Positions 43,503 through 53,527 are shown, counted from the first letter of the stretch. The stretch: DNA of 64,000 nucleotides from Biostraticola tofi (GCF_004343195.1 NZ_SMCR01000013.1:1-64000); one strand, 5' to 3'. Program-made: numbers and translations. The notes: a model not told the origin generated them from the sequence alone.

Positions 43503-43611
43503 AAAAAGCGTCGGGCGGCCCTATCGGAACAAGGGTAAAAAAGTTTACACTAAGTCTCATAAACCCCCCTGATTTAAATCGCCGACGAGTTAGCTTAGCC
43601 AGGAGAAGCGG

Positions 43612-44865
43612 ATGTTAAAGCGTGAAATGAACATTGCAGATTATGATGCCGAATTATGGCAGGCAATGGAGCAAGAAGTGGTGCGCCAGGAAGAGCACAT
43701 CGAGCTGATTGCCTCTGAGAACTACACCAGCCCCAGAGTGATGCAGGCTCAGGGATCACAACTGACCAATAAATACGCTGAAGGCTATCCAGGTAAGCGC
43801 TATTATGGCGGATGTGAATTTGTCGATGTGGTTGAGCAGTTGGCGATAGACCGCGCCAAAGAGCTGTTTGGCGCTGATTATGCCAATGTGCAGCCGCATT
43901 CCGGTTCTCAAGCCAACTTTGCGGTATACACTACACTGCTACAGCCGGGTGATACCGTTCTGGGCATGAATCTGGCCCATGGCGGGCATCTGACCCACGG
44001 TTCTCCGGTCAATTTCTCCGGCAAACTCTACAATATCGTGCCTTATGGTATCGATAAGGCCGGCCATATTGACTATGACGAACTGGCTAATCTGGCCAAG
44101 ACGCACCAGCCGAAAATGATCATCGGCGGTTTTTCCGCCTATTCCGGTATCGTGGACTGGGCAAAAATGCGTGAAATCGCTGATGCGGTCGGCGCTTACC
44201 TGTTTGTCGATATGGCTCACGTGGCTGGCCTGGTTGCGGGCGGTGTTTACCCTAACCCGGTACCTCATGCCCATGTGGTCACCACTACCACGCATAAAAC
44301 TCTGGCCGGTCCCCGTGGCGGGCTGATTCTGGCGAACGGCGGCAGCGAAGATTTATATAAGAAATTGAATTCAGCCGTATTCCCTGGCGCCCAGGGCGGC
44401 CCACTGATGCATGTGATCGCCGGTAAAGCGGTCGCGCTGAAAGAAGCCATGGAGCCAGAATTCAGAACTTACCAGCAGCAGGTAGCTCGCAATGCCAAGG
44501 CCATGGTAGCGGTATTCCTTGAGCGTGGCTATAAAGTGGTTTCCGGTGCGACCGACAACCATCTGTTCCTGCTGGATCTGGTTGATAAAAACCTGACAGG
44601 TAAAGAAGCGGATGCCGCGCTTGGCCGTGCCAACATCACCGTCAATAAAAACAGCGTGCCAAACGATCCCAAGAGCCCGTTTGTGACTTCCGGCATTCGT
44701 ATCGGTACGCCGGCAGTGACCCGTCGCGGTTTCAAGGAAGCTGATGTACGTGAACTGGCCGGCTGGATGTGCGATGTGCTCGACAGCATTAACGATGAAT
44801 CTGTTATCGAGGCAACCCGTAAAAAAGTGCTGGCAATTTGTGCCCGTTATCCGGTATATGCCTGA
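43612..44865 (+). CDS. glyA: Serine hydroxymethyltransferase
   Basis: PLP enzyme making glycine and 5,10-methylene-THF from serine, the main one-carbon source. The PLP-binding Lys lies in [16 protein letters not shown] (about residue 229); [13 protein letters not shown] and the C-terminal [10 protein letters not shown] are conserved. 417 aa, identical in length to E. coli. In E. coli the flavohaemoglobin gene hmp separates glnB and glyA; here only about 270 bases lie between them. Confidence 0.98.
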   Translation: MLKREMNIADYDAELWQAMEQEVVRQEEHIELIASENYTSPRVMQAQGSQLTNKYAEGYPGKRYYGGCEFVDVVEQLAIDRAKELFGADYANVQPHSGSQANFAVYTTLLQPGDTVLGMNLAHGGHLTHGSPVNFSGKLYNIVPYGIDKAGHIDYDELANLAKTHQPKMIIGGFSAYSGIVDWAKMREIADAVGAYLFVDMAHVAGLVAGGVYPNPVPHAHVVTTTTHKTLAGPRGGLILANGGSEDLYKKLNSAVFPGAQGGPLMHVIAGKAVALKEAMEPEFRTYQQQVARNAKAMVAVFLERGYKVVSGATDNHLFLLDLVDKNLTGKEADAALGRANITVNKNSVPNDPKSPFVTSGIRIGTPAVTRRGFKEADVRELAGWMCDVLDSINDESVIEATRKKVLAICARYPVYA

Positions 44866-44906
44866 ACCAAAAAGGTAAAAGGTAAGCCGAGTCGGGATTG
44901 AACATC

Positions 44907-44931
44907 GCTGACCCAAAGGGTGTGGGTCAGC
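44907..44931. repeat. Hairpin after glyA
   Basis: GCTGACCCA-AAGGGTG-TGGGTCAGC, 9-bp perfect stem without a T-run, about 40 bases after the glyA stop and upstream of the true terminator. Probably protects the mRNA 3' end, as REP elements do after E. coli glyA. Confidence 0.5.
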
Positions 44932-44964
44932 TGAACCCAAAGGCTTTACTGGGTGATATCAATA

Positions 44965-44996
44965 AACCGGCCAGCCATTGCCGGCCGGTTTTTTTT
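44965..44996 (+). terminator. Terminator of glyA
   Basis: AACCGGCC ... GGCCGGTT stem with a 10-base loop followed by a T-run of eight or more. It lies between convergent glyA and csiE. Confidence 0.9.
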
Positions 44997-45042
44997 CAGT
45001 ATGCCGTTACTCAGGATCAGCCTCAGCTTCCCGCTTGGGCAC

Positions 45043-46308
45043 TCAGTTTTCGAGTAACTGACGGATCCGTTGCTGCTGGGCCTGTCCCAACGGCAGGCGA
45101 ACATGCACCAGCGGCGGTGAGAACAGCGGCAGCGGCAGCGCAAAAGTGGTTATCACCAGCCGGGTATTCTTCGGCGCCCCAGCTGACTGAAAGTCTTCTA
45201 CCGACTGAAAGCGGATGTTGAGCGGCAGCAGCGTCAATTCGCGTATCTGCAGTTCCAGTTTTTTCTCTTGCACACCCTGGCTGCGAGTCAAAATCAGCAG
45301 CTGCTTCTCTTGTATATCGCTTTCCTGCATCAGCCAGGCGCCAAAAATCACGGCTATAAGCCCCATTTCCTCACGGGAAAACCGAATGCGGTATTCTGCT
45401 TCAAGGGGCAGCACCGCTGCTCGGGTAGTCCTCAGCAGCCGGGGATATTTTTCCTCTACTTCCTCTTGCAGGCTGCTATCGATGCCAACTTGAAAATGAC
45501 AGCGTTCCAGTGCCGCACTGAGGTGTGAAAACAACTGGCTGACCAACATCTCATGCTGCCTGAATGCCATTGATGCCAGGCCTTCGAATCGATGAACCAC
45601 CTGTTCTACCGCCCGATTTAGTCTACCATCACTATCAGAAGACGAGTGCAGATGATGGGGCGTATTCGACAGGCTGACCAACAGCGTCAATGCATAGAGT
45701 TCTGCCTGCGGCAAAGGCCAGTCTGAGAACAGCCGAGCCACGATCTGCTGCTCGTGTTTTTGCGTCAGCCATTTGAGCTGATGCTGATTAAAGTCGGGAT
45801 GTTGCTGTTCAGCGCACTCTATCAGCAGTACGCGCAGAAACAGGCCAAGAAACAGTTTATCGGCACCGGCGTTATTGGGCTTAAGCAGTCGACTCAGTTC
45901 ATCGACGGTGTCATCGATCCTATTGGCCGGCAACTGCAGGGCAGGGGGAAGACGCTGCAGACTGTTTTCCAGCCAACCGGTAAATTCATCGGTGATTTTC
46001 TCGGGGCATAGGCGAATTGCCCGACGCATGCCCTCAATCAGGCAAATGCGTTTATTCAGCACGGTGCCTTTGAGGTAGTAACGGGAATCACTATCTGATA
46101 CCAGGTGGAGACGGTGAATGTGGTTCAGTTCATCTTTCAGGCAGCCAATATCCCGCAGGGTGTCTTCCAGGCTGGCGCGCGTTGCGGCTGCCAGGGTTTC
46201 TAACGATAATGGGTGTGAGGGTGCAAACAGCATGACCAGCAGAAGACTGCGCCGTTGCGGTCCAGAGAGCGTCGACTCCCCAGAACTGGGCAGGCTCATG
46301 TTCATCAA
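45043..46308 (-). CDS. csiE: Stationary-phase inducible protein CsiE
   Basis: A 421-aa regulator-like protein with PRD (PTS regulation domain) features, of uncertain role; its E. coli homologue is induced in stationary phase under sigma-S and cAMP-CRP control. The C-terminal half is closely conserved (EEMGLIAVIFGAWLMQES, LQIRELTLLPLNI, LPLPLFSPPLVH); the N-terminal winged-helix region is more divergent. Start taken at ATG 46308, though nearby Met codons at 46305 and 46299 are possible. Confidence 0.9.
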   Translation of the reverse strand: MMNMSLPSSGESTLSGPQRRSLLLVMLFAPSHPLSLETLAAATRASLEDTLRDIGCLKDELNHIHRLHLVSDSDSRYYLKGTVLNKRICLIEGMRRAIRLCPEKITDEFTGWLENSLQRLPPALQLPANRIDDTVDELSRLLKPNNAGADKLFLGLFLRVLLIECAEQQHPDFNQHQLKWLTQKHEQQIVARLFSDWPLPQAELYALTLLVSLSNTPHHLHSSSDSDGRLNRAVEQVVHRFEGLASMAFRQHEMLVSQLFSHLSAALERCHFQVGIDSSLQEEVEEKYPRLLRTTRAAVLPLEAEYRIRFSREEMGLIAVIFGAWLMQESDIQEKQLLILTRSQGVQEKKLELQIRELTLLPLNIRFQSVEDFQSAGAPKNTRLVITTFALPLPLFSPPLVHVRLPLGQAQQQRIRQLLEN

Positions 46309-46522
46309 TGCCTTACCAATAGCAATTAGTCGTTATGATCAGGATAGCCAATAATTTTAGCTGCTTGAAACACAGCACGGTTTTTGTTGCCGAGTTCTGG
46401 CCCAGATCACGTTTTATGTTGGAGTAAAGCGCCGCTACCGACGATAGCTTATGAGAACGTCTCATTTTCGCCGGCGATTTTCACCGGTATCCCGCTTAGG
46501 ATGTATGATGAGGAGTCAACTG

Positions 46523-46537
46523 TGTTATATTATAACA
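46523..46537 (+). promoter_or_regulatory. Zur-like operator upstream of the DUF1007/NicO pair
   Basis: TGTTATATTATAACA is a perfect palindrome equal to the core of the enterobacterial Zur box (TGTTATANTATAACA). It lies 30 bases before the preferred start at 46567, where zinc-loaded Zur would occlude the promoter. This points to zinc as the transported metal. Confidence 0.7.
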
Positions 46538-46566
46538 ATAATGCCTGTGCCGCGGAGCTCTGGCGC

Positions 46567-47202
46567 TTGAACCACATCCGGCTGGCGGTAGCCGCATTGG
46601 TGCTGGTTCTGAGTTCCCCGGCGATCGCACATCCACACAGTTTTATCGATATGCAAACCGAGATACAAAGCCAGGGTGCCACGCTTAGCGGCTTCAAGAT
46701 GAGTTGGACGATGGACGAAATCACCTCGGCAGATCTGCTATATGATGCAGGAGATGCTCCTGAAGACGCTGAAATCTGGAAAAAACTGGCGGCCGAAGTG
46801 ATGGCCAATGTCCTGGGGCAACATTATTTCAGTGAGCTTTATCAAAACGGTAAACCCTTGAAGTTTGAGAATCGTCCCTCGGAATACCGGCTTTATCGTG
46901 AAGGAAATAAAGTCAGGCTGGTATTTGTGCTGCCCCTGGCTCATCCGGCGGCACTCAATGACGGTTCGGTAACGCTGAGTACGTTTGATCCTACCTATTA
47001 CGTCGATATGGCTTATCCGGATAAAAATTCAATTACTTTGCCTGACTCGCTGAAGGGGCAATGCGAGACTCGTCTGATGACGCCTAATCCCAATGCATCA
47101 TTGAAGAGCTATGCCCTTTCTCTGGATAAGGAAGACTCCCCTGGCGAAGACGAAGATTTAGGTCAACAGTTTGCACAAAAGGTTACTTTAGAATGTCGCT
47201 GA
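46567..47202 (+). CDS. DUF1007 periplasmic protein, ZevA-like
   Basis: Putative periplasmic metal-handling protein paired with a NicO-family permease. From TTG 46567 it starts with a clean Sec signal (NHIRLAVAALVLVLSSPAIA) followed by HPHSFIDMQTE, the His-rich DUF1007 start. GGAG is 8 bases upstream. Earlier in-frame starts (GTG 46522, ATG 46501) would make a longer leader and place the Zur-like box inside the gene. 211 aa. The H. influenzae ZevA-ZevB pair of this kind was described as a zinc uptake system. The stop overlaps the permease start by 10 bases. Confidence 0.85.
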   Translation: MNHIRLAVAALVLVLSSPAIAHPHSFIDMQTEIQSQGATLSGFKMSWTMDEITSADLLYDAGDAPEDAEIWKKLAAEVMANVLGQHYFSELYQNGKPLKFENRPSEYRLYREGNKVRLVFVLPLAHPAALNDGSVTLSTFDPTYYVDMAYPDKNSITLPDSLKGQCETRLMTPNPNASLKSYALSLDKEDSPGEDEDLGQQFAQKVTLECR

Positions 47203-48230
47203 ATTTTCACGAAAATACAGTCCACTCCCAAAACAGCCGCTGGCTGATACAGCTCTGGCCTTTTTGGCTGCTGCTGATAATACTGGGCATAACTATCAAG
47301 GCAGCTTTCGCTTATTGGCCGGAGATTGTTTATCAGTCCGCTCAGTGGCAAAAACAGATGCATCTGCAATTGACGCAATTGTTGCAGCAGGTGGAGCGCC
47401 ATCCTCAGCAGGCCGGCGGCCCGCTGCTGCTGTTCAGCCTGGTTTACGGTATTCTGCATGCGGTAGGGCCCGGTCATGGCAAAATCATCATCACCACCTA
47501 CCTGGCGACCCATCGCTCTCGACTGCAAAGCAGTCTGCTGTTGACGCTTACGGCCTCACTGCTACAAGGGCTGGTGGCGATCGTACTGGTGACAATGATG
47601 TTAGTGGTCTGGCAACTGTCGTCCCGCAGTCTGCATCAAGGCGAGTTCTGGCTGGAAAAGGGCAGCTATATGCTGCTGGCGTTGCTAGGATGCATGATTT
47701 GCTGGCGAGCCCTGAAGTTGCTTTGGCAAGTCATCTCCCGGTGGCGAAGACCTCAGGCGCCTCCTTCGCTGGTCATCCGTTCTGCAGTTCCTTTGCCTGC
47801 GCACCATGTGCATCACGACCAGTGCGGCTGTGGTCACCGTCATCTGCCTGATGACGGTGAATTGAGCGCAGCCAACGACTGGCGTACCCGGCTTGGCGTT
47901 GTGCTATCCATGGGTATTCGGCCGTGTTCGGGGGCCATTTTGGTATTACTTTTTTCCAAAGTGATCGGTGTATATTGGTGGGGAGTGATGTCGGCGCTGG
48001 TGATGGCCGCGGGCACTTCGATTACTTTGTTGGCACTGGCATTGATTGTTTATTACTGCCGCGGGCTGGCTGCGAGCATGGCCAAACCGCATACTCCACC
48101 ACTCTGGCGCAGTATCGCCGCTGGCTGTCTGGTGCTGGCGGGAGGATTGATGCTGGCCGGGGCGGGGACGGTTATGTATATCAGCCTTCAACCGACATTG
48201 GGCGGCAGTATCGGTCCATTTGGACGATAG
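47193..48230 (+). CDS. NicO-family metal transporter, ZevB-like
   Basis: A polytopic inner-membrane protein of 345 aa in the NicO/RcnA (nickel-cobalt) superfamily. About six to seven hydrophobic helices; conserved HAVGPGHGK (about 90-98) and GIRPCSGAI (about 238-246) are the transport motifs; a His/Cys-rich loop HHVHHDQCGCGHRH (about 209-222) lies between them and can bind metal. Linked to a DUF1007 gene and a Zur-like box, zinc is the favoured substrate, but sequence alone does not set metal or direction. Confidence 0.88.
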   Translation: MSLNFHENTVHSQNSRWLIQLWPFWLLLIILGITIKAAFAYWPEIVYQSAQWQKQMHLQLTQLLQQVERHPQQAGGPLLLFSLVYGILHAVGPGHGKIIITTYLATHRSRLQSSLLLTLTASLLQGLVAIVLVTMMLVVWQLSSRSLHQGEFWLEKGSYMLLALLGCMICWRALKLLWQVISRWRRPQAPPSLVIRSAVPLPAHHVHHDQCGCGHRHLPDDGELSAANDWRTRLGVVLSMGIRPCSGAILVLLFSKVIGVYWWGVMSALVMAAGTSITLLALALIVYYCRGLAASMAKPHTPPLWRSIAAGCLVLAGGLMLAGAGTVMYISLQPTLGGSIGPFGR

Positions 48231-48240
48231 CAGGTAGCGT

Positions 48241-48268
48241 GGACGCTGCGATGAAACACGCAGCGTCC
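48241..48268. terminator. Hairpin between NicO permease gene and suhB
   Basis: GGACGCTGCG-ATGAAACA-CGCAGCGTCC: perfect 10-bp stem between convergent genes. It lacks a good T-run, so termination efficiency is uncertain. Confidence 0.6.
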
Positions 48269-48276
48269 CGATGTCA

Positions 48277-49080
48277 TTAACGTTTCAGCGCTTCACTCAG
48301 TTCTTCGCGCATCACCGCCAGCATGGTTTTCACTACCCGCGGATTTCCCGCAACGATATTGCCTGAGTTCAGGTAGTTATGGGCGCCGACAAAATCGGTT
48401 ACCACACCGCCCGCCTCACGCACCAGCAATTCACCGGCGGCATAATCCCAAGGTTTCAGGCCAATCTCAAAGAAACCGTCCACCCGGCCAGCGGCCAGAT
48501 AGGCCAGATCCAGGGCGGCGGATCCGCTGCGGCGGAAATCCGCGCAATGGACGAACAATTTGGTCATGACGTTCATGTAGCTGGCGGAGTGTTGCTTTTG
48601 CTTGAACGGGAAACCGGTGGCGATAATGGTGCCTTCCAGATCGCGAGAGGTGCTGCCACGCAGACGATAACCGTTAAGCTGAGTGCCCTGGCCGCGCGTG
48701 GAGGTAAACAGCTCATTACGCATCGGATCATACACTACCGCGACTTCGGTGCGGCCTTTCAGGCGCACAGCGATGGAAACAGCAAAATGAGGGAGACGCT
48801 TAATGAAGTTGGTGGTGCCATCCAGCGGGTCGATAATCCATTGTACGTCTTGATCTTCACCGGTTAGCTCACCGCATTCTTCACTGATAATCGTGTGTTG
48901 CGGGTAAGATTTACGGATGACTTCAATTATCAAACGTTCCGCTTCGCGGTCAACGTTGGTGACAAAGTCATTGTTGCCTTTCTGACTGGCTTCTACAGCA
49001 TCGGGAGTTTCGTAATGTTTGGCAATTAAATTACCCGCCTTTCGCGCAGCGCGAATGGCGATGTTGAGCATCGGATGCAT
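48277..49080 (-). CDS. suhB: Inositol-1-monophosphatase / transcription antitermination partner SuhB
   Basis: 267-aa IMPase-family protein that hydrolyses inositol phosphates and is a subunit of the rRNA antitermination complex in E. coli. Metal motifs: EECGE region (ISEECGELTGED), WIIDPLDGTTNFIKRLPHF and WDYAAGELLVREAGG. Full length. Divergent from trmJ, the conserved suhB-trmJ-iscR neighbourhood. Confidence 0.97.
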   Translation of the reverse strand: MHPMLNIAIRAARKAGNLIAKHYETPDAVEASQKGNNDFVTNVDREAERLIIEVIRKSYPQHTIISEECGELTGEDQDVQWIIDPLDGTTNFIKRLPHFAVSIAVRLKGRTEVAVVYDPMRNELFTSTRGQGTQLNGYRLRGSTSRDLEGTIIATGFPFKQKQHSASYMNVMTKLFVHCADFRRSGSAALDLAYLAAGRVDGFFEIGLKPWDYAAGELLVREAGGVVTDFVGAHNYLNSGNIVAGNPRVVKTMLAVMREELSEALKR

Positions 49081-49197
49081 GGATATCGTCCACTAAGATG
49101 TTAAAGAACTAAAACGGCGCGGATTATATCAGAGCTCCAGCAAAAAACATATGCTTGTGATAATATATTGCTCACTTCTCCTTTGCCTTAAAAGATT

Positions 49198-49929
49198 ATG
49201 CTGCACAATATCCGCATTGTACTGGTTGAAACATCCCACACAGGAAACATCGGCTCAGCAGCCCGAGCCATGAAAACCATGGGCCTGAGCAGTCTTTATC
49301 TGGTTAATCCGCTGACAAAACCCGATTCTCAGGCTATCGCCCTGTCGGCCGGCGCCAGTGATATTATCGGCAATGCGACCTTGGTGGATACCCTCGACCA
49401 AGCCATTGCCGGTTGCAGTCTGGTGGTTGGCACCAGTGCGCGATCCCGCACGCTTCCCTGGCCGATGCTTGAACCACGCGAATGCGGCGTTAAAGCCGTC
49501 AGCGAGGGTAAAGAAGCGCCGGTGGCGCTGCTGTTCGGCCGTGAACGTGTCGGGCTGACCAATGATGAACTACAGAAGTGCCATTACCACGTCGCCATTC
49601 CCGCCAATCCGGAATACAGTTCGCTGAACCTGGCGATGGCGGTGCAGATCCTGGCTTATGAAGCGCGCGTTGCCTGGCTGGACAGTCTCCATGCCAGCGA
49701 GGTGCAGCATGCCGAATCGCCTTATCCATTAGTAGACGATCTGGAGCGGTTCTACCTGCACCTTGAAAAGGTCTTGCTGCAGACCGGTTTTATCCGAAAA
49801 GCCCACCCCGGGCAGGTGATGAATAAACTCCGCCGCCTTTTTGCGCGCGCCCGACCCGAAACCCAGGAGCTGAATATCCTGCGCGGTATTCTGACATCAA
49901 TTGACAAGCCCGGTGACAAACAGGATTAA
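49198..49929 (+). CDS. trmJ: tRNA (cytidine/uridine-32-2'-O)-methyltransferase TrmJ
   Basis: SPOUT methyltransferase that 2'-O-methylates position 32 of several tRNAs. SAM-knot elements: [20 protein letters not shown] at the N-terminus, [15 protein letters not shown] (about 111-125) and [18 protein letters not shown]. 243 aa. Lies immediately upstream of iscR, as in E. coli. Confidence 0.96.
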   Translation: MLHNIRIVLVETSHTGNIGSAARAMKTMGLSSLYLVNPLTKPDSQAIALSAGASDIIGNATLVDTLDQAIAGCSLVVGTSARSRTLPWPMLEPRECGVKAVSEGKEAPVALLFGRERVGLTNDELQKCHYHVAIPANPEYSSLNLAMAVQILAYEARVAWLDSLHASEVQHAESPYPLVDDLERFYLHLEKVLLQTGFIRKAHPGQVMNKLRRLFARARPETQELNILRGILTSIDKPGDKQD

Positions 49930-50008
49930 TCCCTCGAATTCATAGGGAAAAGGCGGGCGTTTCCCCCGACATATCCGCTCATAATACTTGAGTGAAATGG
50001 TGGGGTAA

Positions 50009-50033
50009 ATAGTTGACTAAATTAGTCGGGAAT
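50009..50033 (+). promoter_or_regulatory. Type 1 IscR operator of the isc promoter
   Basis: The 25 bases starting ATAGTTGACT and containing TTAGTCGGG agree with the type 1 IscR motif at nearly every defined position. Immediately upstream (about 49983-50008) a second, weaker half-match ATACTTGAGT...GGTAAAT probably forms the tandem site known from E. coli. Holo-IscR would repress its own gene here. Confidence 0.85.
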
Positions 50034-50073
50034 GGCAGACTTTCTGCACGATTCAACAACTCGGTATACCATT

Positions 50074-50568
50074 ATGAGACTGACTTCCAAAGGCCGTTAT
50101 GCGGTCACCGCCATGCTTGACGTCGCATTGCATTCCCAGCAGGGGCCGGTTCCGCTGGCAGAAATTTCCGAGCGCCAGGGCATTTCCCTTTCCTATCTCG
50201 AACAGCTTTTTTCCCGCCTGCGCAAGCATGAACTGGTCGCAAGCGTTCGTGGACCTGGCGGTGGCTACCTGCTGGGCAAAGATGCCAATCAAATCGCTGT
50301 TGGCGCGATCATTACCGCTGTTGACGAATCGGTCGATGCAACCCGTTGCCAGGGGAAAGAAAGCTGCCAGGGCGGCGATCGTTGCCTTACCCATACCCTG
50401 TGGCGCGACCTGAGCGTTCGCATCAGCGATTTCCTTAACAACATTACGCTGGCTGAGCTGGTAGACAACCAGGAAGTGCTTGAAGTGGCGGATCGCCAGG
50501 ACATCGAAACCCGCCGACTGCCGCATGGACGGGTGCAGGAAACCATTGACGTTAATCTGCGCGCATAA
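50074..50568 (+). CDS. iscR: Fe-S cluster-sensing regulator IscR
   Basis: Rrf2-family [2Fe-2S] regulator of Fe-S biogenesis genes. Winged helix at about 1-70 ([20 protein letters not shown]); cluster ligands Cys92, Cys98, Cys104 and His107 in [17 protein letters not shown] are all kept. 164 aa from ATG 50074; the in-frame ATG at 50032 would add 14 residues and overlap the operator. The sensor is thus intact although most of the operon it controls is gone. Confidence 0.96.
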   Translation: MRLTSKGRYAVTAMLDVALHSQQGPVPLAEISERQGISLSYLEQLFSRLRKHELVASVRGPGGGYLLGKDANQIAVGAIITAVDESVDATRCQGKESCQGGDRCLTHTLWRDLSVRISDFLNNITLAELVDNQEVLEVADRQDIETRRLPHGRVQETIDVNLRA

Positions 50569-50627
50569 GCAGAAATCACGTCAGCAGCAAGATTTGGAAG
50601 TAATGTGATGCACGGAGTATTTGAGCA

Positions 50628-51791
50628 ATGAAATTACCGATTTACCTGGATTATTCCGCCACTACCCCGGTAGACCCAAGGGTGGCCGAAAAGATGATGG
50701 GCTGCCTGACGCTGGAGGGTACGTTCGGTAATCCCGCTTCCCGTTCCCATCGCTTTGGCTGGCAGGCGGAAGAGGCGGTAGACGTTGCGCGTAATCACAT
50801 TGCCGGGCTGGTCAACGCTGATCCTCGGGAAATTGTGTTTACCTCCGGAGCCACTGAATCAGATAATCTGGCGATCAAAGGCACTGCCCATTTCCATCAG
50901 GACCGAGGCAGGCACATCATTACCAGCCGAACAGAACATAAAGCCGTACTGGATAGCTGTCTGCAGTTGGCAAAGGAAGGCTTCGAAATAACCTGGCTTA
51001 CGCCACAGCCCAATGGCATTATTGAACTGCAGCAGTTGGAAGACGCCATGCGCGCTGACACTATTCTGGTGTCGCTGATGCACGTCAATAATGAAATTGG
51101 TATTATTCAGGATATTGCTGCAATCGGCGAGCTATGCCGCAGCCGGCATATTCTGTTTCATGTGGATGCGACCCAGAGTGTCGGTAAGCTGCCTATCGAT
51201 TTGGCGGCCTTGAAAGTTGATTTGATGTCATTTAGCGGCCATAAATTGTATGGGCCTAAAGGCATTGGCGCGCTCTACGTCAGCCGCAAGCCGATGGTAC
51301 GTATCAGCGCCGAGATGCATGGCGGTGGCCATGAACGCGGCATGCGTTCTGGCACGCTGCCGGTACATCAGATTGTCGGCATGGGTGAGGCGTATCGAAT
51401 TGCTGGCGAAGAAATGGCTGCTGAAATTCCACGTCTGCGCGGTCTGCGCGACCGTTTATGGCAAGGACTGCGCACTGTCGAGGCCGTCCGACTGAATGGA
51501 TCGCTTGAACGGGGCGTGGCGACCATCCTCAATGTGGGATTCTCGCATGTGGATGGCGAGTCGCTTATCATGGCGCTGAAAGACCTGGCTATTTCCTCAG
51601 GATCGGCCTGTACTTCCGCCAGTATGGAACCCTCATATGTGCTGCGCGCGTTGGGGGTTGATGAACAACTGGCCCACAGCTCACTGCGTTTCTCACTGGG
51701 CCGTTATACCACCATCGAACAGATCGATTACGCAATCGACCTGGTGTGCAAAGCGGTGGCCAACATGCGTAAAGTTTCAGCTCAGCATTAA
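50628..51791 (+). CDS. iscS: Cysteine desulfurase IscS, C-terminal tail missing
   Basis: PLP enzyme that takes sulfur from cysteine for Fe-S clusters and tRNA thiolation. PLP Lys206 ([12 protein letters not shown]) and the catalytic-loop Cys328 ([15 protein letters not shown]) are intact. The protein ends [13 protein letters not shown] at 387 aa, 17 shorter than E. coli IscS (404), whose extra tail PLWEMYKQGVDLNSIEW lies at the IscU-docking surface. The last codons (GCT CAG CAT TAA) still resemble the normal AHH end, which suggests a 51-base in-frame deletion. No iscU or other isc gene follows. Confidence 0.93.
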   Translation: MKLPIYLDYSATTPVDPRVAEKMMGCLTLEGTFGNPASRSHRFGWQAEEAVDVARNHIAGLVNADPREIVFTSGATESDNLAIKGTAHFHQDRGRHIITSRTEHKAVLDSCLQLAKEGFEITWLTPQPNGIIELQQLEDAMRADTILVSLMHVNNEIGIIQDIAAIGELCRSRHILFHVDATQSVGKLPIDLAALKVDLMSFSGHKLYGPKGIGALYVSRKPMVRISAEMHGGGHERGMRSGTLPVHQIVGMGEAYRIAGEEMAAEIPRLRGLRDRLWQGLRTVEAVRLNGSLERGVATILNVGFSHVDGESLIMALKDLAISSGSACTSASMEPSYVLRALGVDEQLAHSSLRFSLGRYTTIEQIDYAIDLVCKAVANMRKVSAQH

Positions 51792-52228
51792 TCCTGCCTG
51801 CCGATGTTATCGCTGATTATCTGCCTGGTCGGGGCAATCAGCGCTTCCTCAACGCCGTATCTTCCGTTTAACCACAATGTGTAATACGCCGTATAGCCAT
51901 GATCGGGCACTATATCAGCCTGATGAGGCACTATATCAGCCTGATGGCGCTGGCTAATACCCGGGCGGCTGTCGCCAGTGACTGACCTGGGGGCTATTGC
52001 AGCCTATTGTTACCGTTAGATGTCATCTTTTTGTCACTATGATAAAAGAATATTTCCCCCGTGAGTGCCGATTCTGGCACAAAAAGAGATGGCAGCCGTG
52101 CAGAGCGTCTGGTTAGATGGCAAGATATCGGCTAACGCCGGGTCGTCAGGGAACGACCCAATACCATGTGACTGCACAGGACGTGTGCAGTATTGCATCA
52201 TAGAACAACATATTATCGGAGCAAGGTT
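51792..52228. other. Scar region where iscU-iscA-hscB-hscA-fdx-iscX would be
   Basis: About 440 bases lie between iscS and pepB, where related bacteria carry roughly 4 kb of isc genes. No frame resembles those proteins. The region holds a 21-bp direct repeat (51906-51947) and a probable pepB leader. It looks like an old deletion joint. Confidence 0.65.
51906..51947. repeat. 21-bp tandem direct repeat
   Basis: Two adjacent units, GGCACTATATCAGCCTGATG plus A or G, at 51906-51926 and 51927-51947. A short duplication inside the isc deletion scar. Confidence 0.9.
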
Positions 52229-53527
52229 ATGACAACCGAAGCGATGCAGGTCATGCTATCCAGCGTGCCGGCAGATGCCCGCTGGGGCGACAAGGCACTA
52301 TTAAGCGTAAACGATCTTGGGATCTCCATCCATCTGACCAGCGATAATTCGCTGGATGATGTACAGCGCGCGGCGCGTAAAATCGACGGACAGGGCGTCA
52401 AACACGTCAGTCTCAGCGGGGACGGATGGGACCTGGAGCATTGCTGGTCTTTCTGGCAGGGCTATCGGGGGCCCAAAGGCAGCCGTGAGGTTAACTGGCC
52501 TGAACTGTCTGCCGCCGACCGCAAAGAACTGGATGACCGGTTGAAAATCATCGACTGGGTTCGTCATACCATCAATACCCCTGCCGAAGAACTGGGGCCT
52601 GAACAGTTGGCGATGCGCGCGGTTGACATCATGCATACCGTAGCGGATGAAGCGATAAGCTACCGTATTACCAAGGCAGAAGACCTGCGCGAAAAGAATT
52701 ACATGGGCCTGCACACCGTTGGCCGGGGCTCTGACCGCCAACCGGTGATGTTGTCTTTGGACTACAACCCCAGCGGCAACCCTGATGAGCCGGTACTCGC
52801 CTGCCTGGTGGGTAAAGGGATAACTTTCGATACCGGTGGCTATAGCCTGAAGGGCAGCAGTTCAATGGACTCCATGAAGTCCGATATGGGCGGCGCCGCG
52901 ACAGTGACCGGTGCTCTGGCCCTGGCCATCGCCCGGGGACTTAATCAGCGGGTAAGGCTGTACCTTTGCTGTGCCGACAACATGGTCAGCGGTAATGCAT
53001 TCAAGCTGGGCGATATTATCCGCTATCGCAACGGTAAAAGCGTCGAGGTGATGAATACCGATGCGGAAGGCCGTCTGGTGCTGGCTGATGGCTTGATTGA
53101 CGCCGCCGCTCGGCAACCGCGTATTATCATTGACTGCGCTACCCTTACCGGCGCGGCAAAAACCGCCTTGGGTAATGATTTTCATGCGTTGTTCAGTTTT
53201 GATGATGCACTGTCCGGTGCGCTGCTCGAAAGCGCAGAGCAAGAAAATGAGCCATTCTGGCGTTTGCCGCTGGCCGAATTCCACCGCCGCCAACTGCCGT
53301 CCAGTTTTGCCGACCTGAGCAATGTGGCCGGGGCGGCGAATACCGCCGGAGCTAGCACAGCGGCGGCCTTCCTGTCGCATTTTGTTGAAAACTACCGCCA
53401 GGGCTGGCTGCATATCGATTGTTCAGCCACCTATCGCAAAGGCGCGGTTGAACAGTGGTCCGCCGGCGCGACCGGGCTGGGCGTGCGCACCCTGGCTAAT
53501 CTGTTACTGGCACAGGCAGGGAAATAA
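52229..53527 (+). CDS. pepB: Peptidase B (M17 leucyl aminopeptidase family)
   Basis: Cytosolic hexameric aminopeptidase with two metal ions. M17 motifs: [16 protein letters not shown] (metal-binding Lys/Asp), the [12 protein letters not shown] helix and the signature [17 protein letters not shown] 52229 ([12 protein letters not shown]) is preceded by CGGAGCAAGG; an in-frame ATG at 52193 is less suitable. 432 aa, against 427 in E. coli. In E. coli this gene follows iscX. Confidence 0.96.
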   Translation: MTTEAMQVMLSSVPADARWGDKALLSVNDLGISIHLTSDNSLDDVQRAARKIDGQGVKHVSLSGDGWDLEHCWSFWQGYRGPKGSREVNWPELSAADRKELDDRLKIIDWVRHTINTPAEELGPEQLAMRAVDIMHTVADEAISYRITKAEDLREKNYMGLHTVGRGSDRQPVMLSLDYNPSGNPDEPVLACLVGKGITFDTGGYSLKGSSSMDSMKSDMGGAATVTGALALAIARGLNQRVRLYLCCADNMVSGNAFKLGDIIRYRNGKSVEVMNTDAEGRLVLADGLIDAAARQPRIIIDCATLTGAAKTALGNDFHALFSFDDALSGALLESAEQENEPFWRLPLAEFHRRQLPSSFADLSNVAGAANTAGASTAAAFLSHFVENYRQGWLHIDCSATYRKGAVEQWSAGATGLGVRTLANLLLAQAGK

